Source of the DNA: Pteria penguin
Taxonomy: Eukaryota > Mollusca > Bivalvia > Pterioida > Pteriidae
Direction of reading: 5' to 3'
NCBI GenBank assembly: GCA_035048485.1
Contig: CM068581.1
Location: 61,188,393-61,252,392 of the forward strand
DNA length: 64,000 bases
Every line of letters begins with the position of its first letter. Positions within the stretch are counted from its first letter, which is position 1. Below the pieces are notes generated by a model. The model searched no databases, was not told the origin of the DNA, and was given only the letters and a program-made list of their open reading frames with translations. The translations under genes and the position numbers were made by a program. Positions 52,539-63,700 of the stretch are shown here, piece after piece.

Positions 52539-54494
52539 TTTGTACGATTTCAAAAGCTATCAACTTAGCAGTAAATAAATAAAAACAATTCTTCTTTTCA
52601 AAGATCAAACAAATAATCGTGTCCTTCGCACAGAAATAGGAGTAGGCCTGTCCTGTTTACATTATCCAAACCATCGATTCACTGCAGCCATGATTTGTGC
52701 AAAGTTGACATCGTTGCCAGGAAGTTTGTGTCCATTTGTAAAGGACAAAACCTATACGTTCCCGGATTTTTAGGCGGACATTTCGAATTTAAAATATTCA
52801 CATTCGTTGTATTTGTCATATTTTAACACAGCTGAGATCAGATATTACAAATTTATTATACTTAGGTAAGTGTATTTGTTTTTGAATAGACAATGATAAC
52901 TATAGCTTCCGGTACAGTACGTAAACTGACATATATAATTATTATACTGTACAGAAATTCAGAATAGTGTACAGTGTCACTGTAAATAACTGAGTAAACC
53001 TGAAAGGCAGTTGTAGGCCCTATGGTAATTTGGTAAACTAAAAACTAAAGGGTAAACTATTAGTTTAACTAAAGCTTGTCATGGTGATCCAGTGGTCATT
53101 AAATGACGTTAATGGCAATTAATGACCTGTCGTTCTGAATCAGACTGTGCTGATATCTTAATTTTTTGAAGACAATTGTCAATTTAGCCTAAATTTTAAA
53201 ATTTTAGGATCTGCAGATGGTAAGAAAAAGTTGGCCAAAGATGTCATTAAAACTCGATCTATCATGCTCCTAATTTTTATCATGTTCACTGTGGTAGCAT
53301 GGACCATTATCAGTGTCCGTTTACAGGTTGTAGACAATGACTCTGTACAGTGTACCCCAATGACAATGTGTATAAAATGATTGGTGCACTGGGTCATTGC
53401 GTTTACGATCTGTGCATCCGCTGTGCGAAGCTGGCCAATTCTTTTTTCCATCGCTCTCTATAATGATTCATATTTGAACCTACAAATTGCCAAACGAATA
53501 GGTTTTTTGAGGTGCATGCTGCCAATTGAAATATGGGTGTAGCCATATATTGTTTACACATATTGACATGGAATTCCTTTTGCTGGCCAGCTTCCCATAG
53601 CAGACACTGATTGGTCAGTGAGATCTACCACAGCGAAAATGTGAAAAACTAAGGAGCGTGATAGATCGGGTTTTGATGAGATTCAGGACAAAGTAACAAG
53701 ATCCTGTAAACTTGTTCCATGCCTTAATTGCATCCATATACACTACAATTATGCATCTTGCATGTACATCCAGGACTGTATGGACAATATTAAGCTCTTG
53801 TCATGAAGAACCTATGTGTGAAGTATCAGAGCTCAACCACTATACTGAATTGAAAGATATATCCCAGGTTAAAGTTTTTTGTGCACAGTTAGATGCAGAC
53901 TTAATTCGAAGTGCATGGTACTTGTATGAAAGTTATAGCTCTCCGGACATTTTGTCCTGGCGAGCTAAAATTTCAAATATCAATGCAGTACTTGTACTAT
54001 AGCCAGTAAAACCCAATTACAGTTAAATTAAAGTAATGTATAGCTTCATAACAGTGGATGCAAAATAAAAATATTGCACATTCTTCACATAAATGAAAAC
54101 ATTCTCAGTGTCAAGATCTGAAGTAAGATTAACACACATATAACTTGAAGGAGGTGCCTTTGTCAAAAAGAGGAATTTCTGCAGATCAGTTACATAAAAT
54201 AAAATGAATCAGAGTGATTTAGAAAGATGTATTGTTGTGTTTGGTTTTATTCTAAACGAAATTACTGATTTAAATTCGAGAAAATCATGATACTTTCTAG
54301 CTTTTCATGTGCTTAAAGTGCTTATATGAGCAATATAATCCATGTAAACCTTTTGTTATCAATAGCACTTAAAGTATACCAGTAATTAGCAAATTAGTTA
54401 GAGTTTGTTCCACGAATACACATGTACATGTGTTTAAAGATCAAACTGATACAAATTACAATACAATTTAAAACATATATATATATATATATAG
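52539..54494. promoter_or_regulatory. Divergent CFAP53-SKA1 promoter region
   Basis: About 1.96 kb separates the two start codons. CTTAG/GTAAGTG at 52861-52870 is a strong donor that could end a non-coding SKA1 5' exon, spliced to the acceptor TATATAG at 54494. That would put both transcription starts within about 300 bp. A partial X-box-like GTTGCCAGGAAGT lies at 52713. A foldback occupies 53205-53720. Promoter activity is inferred only. Confidence 0.45.
53205..53720. repeat. Foldback element in promoter region
   Basis: AAAACTCGATCTATCATGCT, CCTAATTTTTATCATGTTCA, CTGTGG at 53252-53297 is matched inverted near 53628-53685 by CCACAGCGAAAATGTGAAAA, ACTAAGGAGCGTGATAGATC, GGGTTTT. Weaker pairing (AGGATCT) extends outward. 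Non-coding. Confidence 0.7.
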
Positions 54495-54497
54495 ATA

Positions 54498-54722
54498 ATG
54501 GAGACAGCAGCAGGAGTACTTCTGAAGCTATCAGATTGTTTCCTGTCAAAGTTATCAGACATTAGTACCATTCTGGACCTTAGTCAAGCAAGTGACCCGG
54601 AGAAGGATTCGTATCTACAAGTTATCGAGCAGTGTATGGAAGAAACAGCTGGTCTGGCGCATATTGTAAGACTTCTAAAACTAGAGGTGGATAAACAGAA
54701 AAATGATCTAGAGAGATTCAAG
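54498..54722 (+). CDS. SKA1: SKA1 coding exon 1
   Basis: The ATG lies four bases after an acceptor made of a TA microsatellite ending in AG, so a 5' UTR exon probably precedes it. METAAGVLLKLSDCFLSKLS and onward, 75 codons, donor GTTAGA. Confidence 0.9.
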
Positions 54723-57700
54723 GTTAGAATTCTATCACTGAATACTGAAAAAAGATTGTTTTTGTTGTAGTAGCAATTTACAAAACTGTTTATAGATAGA
54801 TTAATACTTATGAAATAGAATAAAGTGTGACTTTAGGGGACTGAATCATCAAATAATTCAGAGGGCTGTAACAAAACTAATCGGAATTTTCACCTCTGAC
54901 TAGCTGTAATGGTTTCTTCAAGGGCACTTGCCTTTGATTAAGTATAATATATTATGTACAGTTCTGCATTCTCCAGTTTTCTCTACTTCAGAATACTGGC
55001 TGCTATCATATTGTTCAATTATTCTTAAGTGTGGCTAAAAGTGATTCAATTACCGTATGTACATTATTTATAAGAAATTTTCTGTTTTAAAAAGTTCATT
55101 GGATGATATAATTCTCCAAAGTTTACATACATGTAGGTCAACAATAGTCTATTAGTCAACAATAATGAAAAACAAATCATTGTGCTGTTTAGGACATCAA
55201 AGAGAAATTCATAGAAAGGAAAGCCATCATAGAATTTTGTAGTCAGAGTATTCCAGATCATTTACCAAAGCCAAAGCATGAGCATGCAAGGTAGGTAGTA
55301 ATCATAAATAATTTGCTCTGCCACTTCCTTTACATTAAATCTAACACCACACATACAAAGTATCAATAGCATGTCATTAATTACGATTTGTTAGTCTCTT
55401 ACCTGTAAAAATGGAGGGGACTATAGGTCTCCACTCCATCTGTCTATCCATCTGTCTGAGATGGTTTGGTTTTCCAGACTTTTTTTGCAACCATTATTAA
55501 AGTTATTGACTTGAAATTAAAATTGGCATGTAGCTTTATGTCAAAAAGTTACAGATCAAGTTTGAGTTTGGTCATAATTGATAAATTGTTGTAATACATG
55601 TAGTTATGGCAGAAAGTGGTTGGAGACACATACTGATTCTACATTGTACTCACATACTGATTCTACATTGTACTCACATACTGATTCTACATTGTACTCA
55701 CATACTGATTCTACTTTGTACTCACATACTGATTCTACATTGTACTCACATACTGATTCTACATTGTACTCACATACTGATTATACTGATTCTACATTGT
55801 ACTCACATACTGATTCTACATTGTACTTACATACTGATTCTACAATGTACTCACATACTGATTCTACATTGTACTCATGGACTGATTCTACATTGTACTC
55901 ACAGACTGATTCTACATTGTACTCACATACTGATTCTACATTGTACTTACATACTGATTCTACATTGTACTCACATACTGATTCTACATTGTACTCATGG
56001 ACTGATTCTACATTGTACTCATGGACTGATTCTACAATGTACTCAAATACTGATTCTACATTGTACTCACATACTGATTCTACATTGTACTCACATACTG
56101 ATTCTACATTGTACTCACATACTGATTCTACATTGTACTCACATACTGACTCACATACTGACTCACAGACTGATTCTACATTGTACTCATGGACTGATTC
56201 TACATTGTACTTACATACTGATTCTACATTGTACTCACGGACTGATTCTACATTGTACTCACATGCTGATTCTTTTGTATGCTGTATAAGTTATTTAGTT
56301 TCTTTTGATGATCAAATTACCGTTACATTTTTAAATTTGTCAAATGATTTAGGTCCCCATTGATTCAAATACCCTGTAGGACTAGAAATCACTAGAAATC
56401 TGTCTGTTGGTCAAAACTTTGGTTGTGATGTAATAAATCAAAATGTATCTCAGAAAGTTTTCAACCCACAGTTTTCATATTTCACTTACAGATTCAGAGT
56501 GACAGGGCTCGAAATTCGCAGTCGTCCAGTCATCAAAAACAACCTCAAACCTCTTCAGGCAACCTAAAATTTTAGTAATTATAATGGAAATCGTCTGAAT
56601 TTCCTTTAAAATTGCCGATTTGACAACCTAAAATTTTTGTGAATTTCGAGCCCTGGAGTGATGGGAGGAATCATTAACATATTTATAGATTTAAGAGTCA
56701 AAGCTCAAGGTCAAACAGCAGGGCTTTTCATGACTTTCAGTATTCTAGTTTCATCCAGAATTTCTTAAAATTTTGCATCAGTTTCAATTAATAACAGGAT
56801 TGGGTTTTTAAGGGGACTGAAAAATTAACAATGTATCTATACTGAGCTATATTTTGTGGAATGTAAAATAAAACAAACTGTTTAAAAGAGGAGGGTGTAT
56901 GCCAATCTGAACTTGTTAACCATTACAGAAAGGAATAAAGAAAAATCTCTGATAAATACAGCAGCCACTTAAGTCTGATGACAAGCAGCAGAGAAATATG
57001 GTGCTAATTCATGTTCCATCATTCAAGTTTTTATGCCTCTGACAAACCTACAAATACCCATTTGTCAAATGGTATTGAATTGTCTTATAGTTTCTGTGGC
57101 ATAAAGTTCCTGTGCAACTTGCTATTAGAATTTACCATCTGTATTTATATACGGGTACTCCATAATGCATTATTTTTTGATAAATCATGCTGAGGAGTCA
57201 TCACAAATAAATTGTGACCAAAACAGGAATGATGAGTTGAATGCTGTTGTATTATGTGATGTACCACAGACAACTCTTTATAGCAACTCCTTCTTGGGGA
57301 ACAAAATGTACTTCCATAATTCATTTGTTACAAATTTTATCATGACATGTATTGGGGTGGGTTCCCCAAAAACCAAATTTTGAAAAAAAAATTGATCTAG
57401 GATTAACAGTATGAAATATATATTTCAAAAAAGGCTTTATAAGACAGTTATTTTATATACTGGCCATTATTGGGTTAAAATCAAATCAAATTTTTATGGT
57501 CCATGGTGTTGGAATTGGGGATTTCACAGCCCTTTGCTATGTATTAATTTAGGAATTTTAAGCAAAAATATATATGAAGAAATTTATACATATAGTGTCT
57601 GTTGTATGTGACAATCAGTACTAGTATTACTACAAAGCAATTTTCCTTGAATCTAATTATACAAAAATTGTGTTTAACAACACATTTACACATGCTGAAA

Positions 57701-60700
57701 TAGGTTTCTGTCATGATTTTTCCAAAAATGTACCTAATTGCATGATTGATTCAGGCTATCTCAGGACTAATTTATGTAATCAAGGATTATGTTTTATTGT
57801 AAATCTCATCAAGGATAAGGCTTTATTATAGAGGAAACCAAAGATAATGTTTTATTATAAATGTAATCTAGGATCAGGCTATAAATAAAATCAAGGATTA
57901 GGCTATTTTATAAGAATGATTAAAGATTAGGCTATGTTATAAAGATAATCAAGGATTAGGTTATGTTATAAATATAATTAAGGATTAGGCTATGTTATAA
58001 AGATAATCAAGGATTAGGCTATGTTATAAATATAATTAAGGATTAGGCTATATTATAAGTATAATCAAGGAATAGGCTAAGTTATAAATATAATCAAGGA
58101 TTAGGCTACATGTATGCTATAAATATAATCAAGGATTAGGCTACATGTATGTTATAAATACAATCAAGGATTAGGCTATGTTATAAATATAATCAAAGAG
58201 TAGGCTATGCTATAAATATAATCAAGGATTAGGCTATGTTATAAATATAATCAAGGATTAGGCTATGCTATAAATATAATCAAGGATTAGGCTATTTTAT
58301 AAATATAATCAAGGATTAGGCTATGTTATAAATATAATCAAGGATTAGGCTTTGTTATAAACATAATCAAGGATTAGGCTATGTTATGAATATAATCAAG
58401 GATTAGGCTATGTTATAAATATAATCAAGGATTAGGCTATGTTATAAATATAATCAAGGATTAGGCTATGTTATAAATATAATCAAGGATTAGGCTTTGT
58501 TATAAACATAATCAAGGATTAGGCTATGTTATGAATATAATCAAGGATTAGGCTATGTTATAAATATAATCAAGGATTAGGCTATGTTATGAATATAATC
58601 AAGGATTAGGCTATGTTATGAATATAATCAAGGATTAGGCTATGTTATGAATATAATCAAGGATTAGGCTATGTTATAAATATAATCAAGGATTAGGCTA
58701 TGTTATGAATATAATCAAGGATTAGGCTATGTTATGAATATAATCAAGGATTAGGCTATGTTATAAATATAATCAAGGATTAGGCTATGTTATGAATATA
58801 ATCAAGGATTAGGCTATGTTATGAATATAATCAAGGATTAGGCTATGTTATGAATATAATCAAGGATTAGGCTATGTTATAAATATAATCAAGGATTAGG
58901 CTATGTTATGAATATAATCAAGGATTAGGCTATGTTATGAATATAATCAAGGATTAGGCTATGTTATAAATATAATCAAGGATTAGGCTATGTTATGAAT
59001 ATAATCAAGGATTAGGCTATCCTATAAATAAAATCAAGGATTAATCTATGTTATAATATAATTAAGTATTAGGCTATGTTAAAAATGTAATCAAGTATTT
59101 TGCTTTATTAGAAATTTTCAATATGATCTGCACCAAAGTATTGTATTTTATAATTTCTCAGCATTTCTTGATAGTTGGAAAGAAAGTGCTCAATTGTACA
59201 TCAGTTACCTTAAACAAGGAAAAGATCATGGTAATCATGGAACTTGGGAAATCAGTTTTTTATGTTTTAAAGAAAGTTGTGGAATTGAAGCTTAATTGGC
59301 GTATAGTACAATATAGGCACTGCTCTAAATTGTGGAAGTATAACATTGTATAATGTATATAGCTACCTACTTTCAGTGAGATATTCTGATTGTGGAGAGA
59401 AATGAGAAATGATACATGTATATATTTACCAACCTGTATCTCCATTATTCGTGTGGCAAAGATTGTACAAATAATATTTCAATTTTGGCCTTGTTTATTT
59501 TTTTCAGTGAGGTACCAAAGTCAAAACCGAAAATACTTCATCAAGAACCACAAGTAAATCCAGCTCATCTCCAGGCTTCTAAGATTCAGAGCAACCAAAG
59601 AAAACCATACAAGTCTGTATATGTTCCCACTGTAGAGTACATCACTGTGGAAGACTTTGATACAGTTCCAAAGTAAGTACAGTGAAATCTAATATTACCT
59701 ACATGTCTATGTCTGTGTGAACTATCTGGGAAATTTTAAGTGTGTATTGTAGATATAAATAAAAACTGTACAGATTTGAGTGTGATGGGCTGCACTGAAA
59801 TCACCTTATCTGTCTGTGGAAATTGAGATGATAAGGTAATTGTTTCGATCATATAACAGTATTTACTTTTTTCCTTTCATTATTCGTATTTGGTTTGGTA
59901 TTATGAGACCTGATTACACAGGACGATACCATTAAGCATCAGTAAGGTAGGGGTTAGGAGCTGAAGATGTGCCCTATTGATTTTGAGATTGAAAAGTCAA
60001 AGATCAAGGTCATAGAACCTTGATGGGTGAAACGTTTTCCGGGTTATAACTTTACATTCCACTTGTTGTTATGAAACTTCACATACGTACTCCCCGTGGG
60101 TCTTGGATATGTCCTGTTGATTTGAGGATCAAATGGTCAAAGGTCAAGGTCATAGTGAAAAAAGGTATAAAATCTACAGTAAGAAAATGTTTTGCAACTT
60201 GGCATTTTGCATCTTTGATGCCACTTTCCATTTACTCTATTGATTTACAGTAGTATCATTTGTAGGAGTGTATCCTCATTATAAGTTATGAAAATGAATG
60301 AGAATTTTTACAGGTATATGAAAGGACGCATAAACTACAACCAAATTAACCATGCTGTTGATGAATTAAATAAAGCCTATAAAGAAAAGTATAAAATCTT
60401 AGGAATGAAGAGATCTGCTTTAAATGATGTAAACAGAAAAAGAGTGGAAGTTTATAAACGACAAGAGACAAATAACACGGCAGGTAAGACCAGAGTTTCT
60501 TATTAGTTATATAACATAGATAGTGAGAGGAGAGTTTATTACTGTCTAGGCGTGGTCCCTTCTGTCAATGAATTTTCTTAATATTTCAACAAATCAATAT
60601 AAATGAAGAAAACTTGATATGCACCTTTCCAATTCATTTTGTTGTAACTCCTCAGCATATTTTCGCAAGAAGAAAAGTATACTTTAATTACAAAACTATG

Positions 60701-61798
60701 GAAGATTTAAAATTTAGATAGGGCCTTTTCTGTAGTAAATATTACACAAAGTAAACGTCACACGCACTATGATTTATCTGGAACAGTCAAGGATTATTTA
60801 AAAAGTGGAGAGCTGAAAGTTTTCTGAGGCGTAACCTCAATAAACACTATGTAGGAAAAGAAATTGGAAATAACCCCAGAGGTTAGGGAATGCATCAGGC
60901 GGCTATTTAGATCATTCTTAAAATAGAGAACTGAAATAGAAAGCTTCTAAAGTATTGAAGTTCTTTTATTTGCAAAGAAATAACACCCCTCTGATAATGG
61001 ATTTGTCAAATCTGACATTGTTACCCACCATATATAACTCAATGTTTTAATATTAGAAGGTTCCTATATCTAAATATATTTTCTATTAGTATTCAACACT
61101 AGTGTGCTTATTTGAAGAATTTTACACAGAAAGAGTCGCAACAAAATGAAAATAAAGCAAAGGACGTATAATTCTTACCTTGAATTCGGATTTTAAAATG
61201 TATTTAACTGAGAAAACTCAGTGGCGGGAGGGACCGCTCCCAGATGGTAAATATATATGTTTTATGACATGGAAAACTATTCATTCACAATAATCTTCTA
61301 TATAACCTCTGGTTGTCAGTGAAAGCTCAGCATAGTTAAGTAAGTAGCAGAGTGTTCCCATACACCAAAGATCCCAGTTTCTTTCACTGGATTCATGGTC
61401 ATTTGGTTGTATATGCAATGGCTGGGACATAAAACTCCAGCTTGTGTAGGACTTAATTGATATGCTAAGTCCAGCCTATAGTTCTGGGCAGCCGGTCAGC
61501 GTTTTACCCATATACTGAGAAATAGTGTCACAACAACAGAAGTGAAAAAGTTTCGATTTAGTATTATTTTACCTCAGTGCTTCAAGCACAGTTATTGAAA
61601 AGTACTGTAGATTACACAAGGTTTTTTATTCTTATTTCAGATGAACATTTCATTGTGGATGGAGACATTAAGGAATTTGCTAATTATAAACTAGACAGTG
61701 TTGGTCGAAATATTCTCACAATACTTCGTCATTGTGGTCGCATTAAAGAAATCAGAGGAGGAGGACATACACGCTTTGCTGTTATTGATGTATATTAG
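54498..61798 (+). CDS. SKA1: Spindle and kinetochore-associated protein 1, complete
   Basis: SKA1 is the microtubule-binding subunit of the SKA complex (SKA1-SKA2-SKA3), which couples kinetochores to dynamic spindle microtubules. Five coding exons (54498-54722, 55193-55290, 59508-59672, 60314-60483, 61641-61798) join in phase to 272 codons including TAG, 271 aa against 255 in human. Residues 1-100 are the N-terminal helical part that pairs with SKA2 and SKA3; SIPDHLPK matches human NVPSHLPQ. A Pro/Lys-rich linker follows. The C-terminal winged-helix microtubule-binding domain is clear: YMKGRINYNQIN against YMKSRLTYNQIN, KYKIL, FIVDGDIKEF against FIVEADIKEF, ILRHCGRIKEIRGGGHTRF against ILRHCRRLSEVRGGGLTRY. 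CFAP53 lies divergently upstream. Confidence 0.96.
55193..55290 (+). CDS. SKA1: SKA1 coding exon 2
   Basis: Acceptor GTGCTGTTTAG, donor GTAGGT. DIKEKFIERKAIIEFCSQSI and PDHLPKPKHEHA, then AG of a split codon. Confidence 0.9.
55615..56270. repeat. 24-bp minisatellite, about 27 copies
   Basis: Unit ACTGATTCTACATTGTACTC plus ACAT, with variants ATGG, ACAG and TTACAT. Because the unit is a multiple of three, it is open in two frames (TDSTLYSH and ILILHCTH repeats). Confidence 0.95.
56503..56655. mobile_element. hAT-like MITE
   Basis: Perfect inverted ends CAGGGCTCGAAATTC and GAATTTCGAGCCCTG bound 153 bp. Direct repeats GAGTGA lie immediately outside (56497-56502 and 56656-56661). The CAGGG terminus suits hAT elements, whose duplications are usually 8 bp, so two positions may have decayed. 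Confidence 0.75.
57776..59118. repeat. 29-bp minisatellite, about 42 copies, degenerate edges
   Basis: Core unit AATCAAGGATTAGGCTATGT plus TATAAATAT. Variants with ATGAATAT alternate in the centre, and one variant has an ACATGTATG insertion. Units at both edges are diverged, central ones nearly identical. Confidence 0.95.
59508..59672 (+). CDS. SKA1: SKA1 coding exon 3 (linker)
   Basis: Acceptor TATTTTTTTCAG, donor GTAAGT. T completes AGT, then EVPKSKPKILHQEPQVNPAH and onward to YITVEDFDTVPK, matching human ITCNEFNGVPSY. Confidence 0.93.
59673..60313. other. SKA1 intron 3
   Basis: A repeat with two GGTCAAAGGTCAAGGTCATAG-like segments covers about 59930-60180, related to 3640-4140. Otherwise nothing is seen. 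Confidence 0.55.
60314..60483 (+). CDS. SKA1: SKA1 coding exon 4 (microtubule-binding domain)
   Basis: Acceptor AATTTTTACAG, donor GTAAGA. YMKGRINYNQINHAVDELNK, AYKEKYKILG and onward, close to human residues of the winged-helix domain. Confidence 0.95.
60484..61640. other. SKA1 intron 4
   Basis: AT-rich. No exon, tandem array or transposon recognised. Confidence 0.5.
61641..61798 (+). CDS. SKA1: SKA1 coding exon 5 (terminal)
   Basis: Acceptor TTCTTATTTCAG; AT completes GAT. EHFIVDGDIKEFANYKLDSV and NILTILRHCGRIKEIRGGGH, TRFAVIDVY, then TAG. RGGG and LRHC are strongly conserved in the family. Confidence 0.96.
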
Positions 61799-62849
61799 AT
61801 TATCATATTGTTATTGAAGCGTTTTAAAGGTCTTCAAAATGTATTACGTATTTGTTTTATATTGAGTATAGGTAATGAATAATATTTCATTAAGTTTATA
61901 AGTATTTTTAGTTTTTCATCACAGAATTCATTATGATATGCTTTATTTTTGAAGTTCATATTTATCACCAGGAAAATTGAAATTTAAAGAATTTTATATA
62001 TCATTGTATGAGGATTTATTATTAGCTCACCTGAGCCATAACCTGACATCTGTCATGCTTCCGTAAACTTTTACATTCTTGACTTATTATCTTAAAGCTC
62101 CTGACAGATTTTGATAAAACTTTGTAAACTTGTAGTACTAGCGAGTCTTTACAAAGTTTGTGATTTTTATTCAGATTTTTGAACAGGTGACCCCTCTTTA
62201 GACTGAAGTATGCCCCAGATAGAAGGTACCCACCTTTGAAAAATCTTAAAATTATCCTTTAGAAAACTTAGATTCTAATAGTATCTTGGTGTTCTAGAGT
62301 GATGTAAAAATCAAGTGTGCACTTTTCATTTTTTATTGCCTTTTTGGACTCAAGCCCAAGATGATACTGTCCTAGTTTGATAAAGTACTTCTTCAGATAC
62401 AGCTGTATACATCATCAAACGGAATGCATCAGTCAGTGATCTTTTTTTTTCTATTACACAAAAAGTGATCTTTTTTTTTTTTTATTATACAAAAAACTAC
62501 ATTGATAAATATATAAATTGCACATAGACGAAACACAAAAGTACACACTTACATTCACCACTCACTCATGGTATAAATACATGTATATATTGAATAACAT
62601 ATCATGATATATAAGTATATATGGTATAATGGTAAGTATCCATATAATATGTACATGTAAATTGACTGTAAAAAATTTTGCAGAGGTATTTACTTATTGA
62701 TATTACTAATTGATATTTATAGCATTGTCTATTAATTACAAACAATATTTAAAATGTACATTGTATAACATTAAGAATTAAAAACATAATGTTATATATA
62801 TAGATATAATTCGATATGATCATATAGTTTAAGATTTAAAAGAGGTCTT
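61799..62849. other. SKA1 3' flank with dispersed repeat
   Basis: An AGCTCACCTGAGCC-headed repeat copy covers 62023-62400. Two short T-rich blocks with AAAGTGATC or AGTGATC (about 62435-62500) and AT-rich DNA follow. No clear poly(A) hexamer for SKA1 was identified. Confidence 0.5.
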
Positions 62850-63700
62850 CTTTTAAAGTATTCCATTTTCTTCAAAGTTTTGCACGTTCCCATATATTAC
62901 AATATATATTTTTAAGTAATATAGTAATCATATTTTATTATAAGCATTTATAGAAATAACACCCTGTTATCTAGACTGTGCATATATAAAGTACATGTAT
63001 ATGGTAAGAAGAATTATAAGGTTTGTCACATCAAACTTTTCATCAGTACTTAGTACATGTATACCAAATATTATATTTTCATTTGATAAGGAAATAAGAA
63101 AACTGGTATACATTATATGTTAATCCAATTTTCAAGTTCGTTCAAAACACTTTTGCAATTAATAAATAGATGCAAAAAAGTTTCTTCTGTTGTTTTGCAA
63201 ATATTACATAGAGGCAAATCTTTTATATGTATCAGATTTAGAAATTTGTTTGTTGCCAAGATTCTGTGTGTTAGTCTCCAATGAAACTAATCTTAAATGG
63301 GTGTCCTCAGTAATATTGAAAGGTAAAGTGTAAATCAGTTTCCAGTCAATTGCTTGTTGCAGTGTAAAATCGTTTTCCCATTTGATTTCATGCTTTTATT
63401 TATTCGAAAAATTATTTATAGAAATATCATACATTTGTCTACAGCCTTTATTAGAAGAGTAAATTATCTTTAGAAATGTTGGAATGACTGTTGAACTTTG
63501 TTGATTTCATTTATATCTTTAAGACATGGCCATGTGGTTAAAATAGAAAGGTTAAGGCCAAGTAAATGGAATATTAATCGAGAAAAAAATTTGGAATTCC
63601 AAAAAAGGAATAAATTCTTTTTTTTTTCATTAGATTTTCAGTATAGAAAAATCCTTTCTTATACAAGCTTGGTAAATACAGTGATTTTTAATGACTCCTA
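62850..63700 (-). pseudogene. LINE ORF2 C-terminal remnant
   Basis: The minus strand contains pieces of a non-LTR retrotransposon protein in the expected order: WENDFTLQQAIDWKLIYTLP with FNITEDTHLR, then in another frame FHWRLTHRILATNKF, PLCNICKTTEETFLHLFINC (a zinc-finger-like CxxC...H...C following the reverse transcriptase), then IIFGIHVLSTDEKFDVTNLI with ILLTIYMYFIYAQSR. Many stops and frame changes show it is dead. The pattern recalls L1/Tx1-type LINEs, but the clade is a guess. Confidence 0.75.

Larger units (their letters stand above)
55291..59507. other. SKA1 intron 2 with two minisatellites
   Basis: It contains the 24-bp array (55615-56270), a short hAT-like element (56503-56655) and the 29-bp array (57776-59118). 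The region 56660-57770 has no recognisable feature beyond a weak hairpin-headed repeat (TTCTTGGGGAACA at about 57290 pairing with TGGGTTCCCCAAA). Confidence 0.65.

Noticed and set aside
53179..53451. Minus-strand open frame of 90 codons in the promoter region
   Set aside because: It overlaps an inverted-repeat arm and shows no recognisable domain or splice context.
55578..56363. Long open frame of 261 codons
   Set aside because: It is produced by a 24-bp tandem repeat within a SKA1 intron; a second frame is equally open, and no domain is present.
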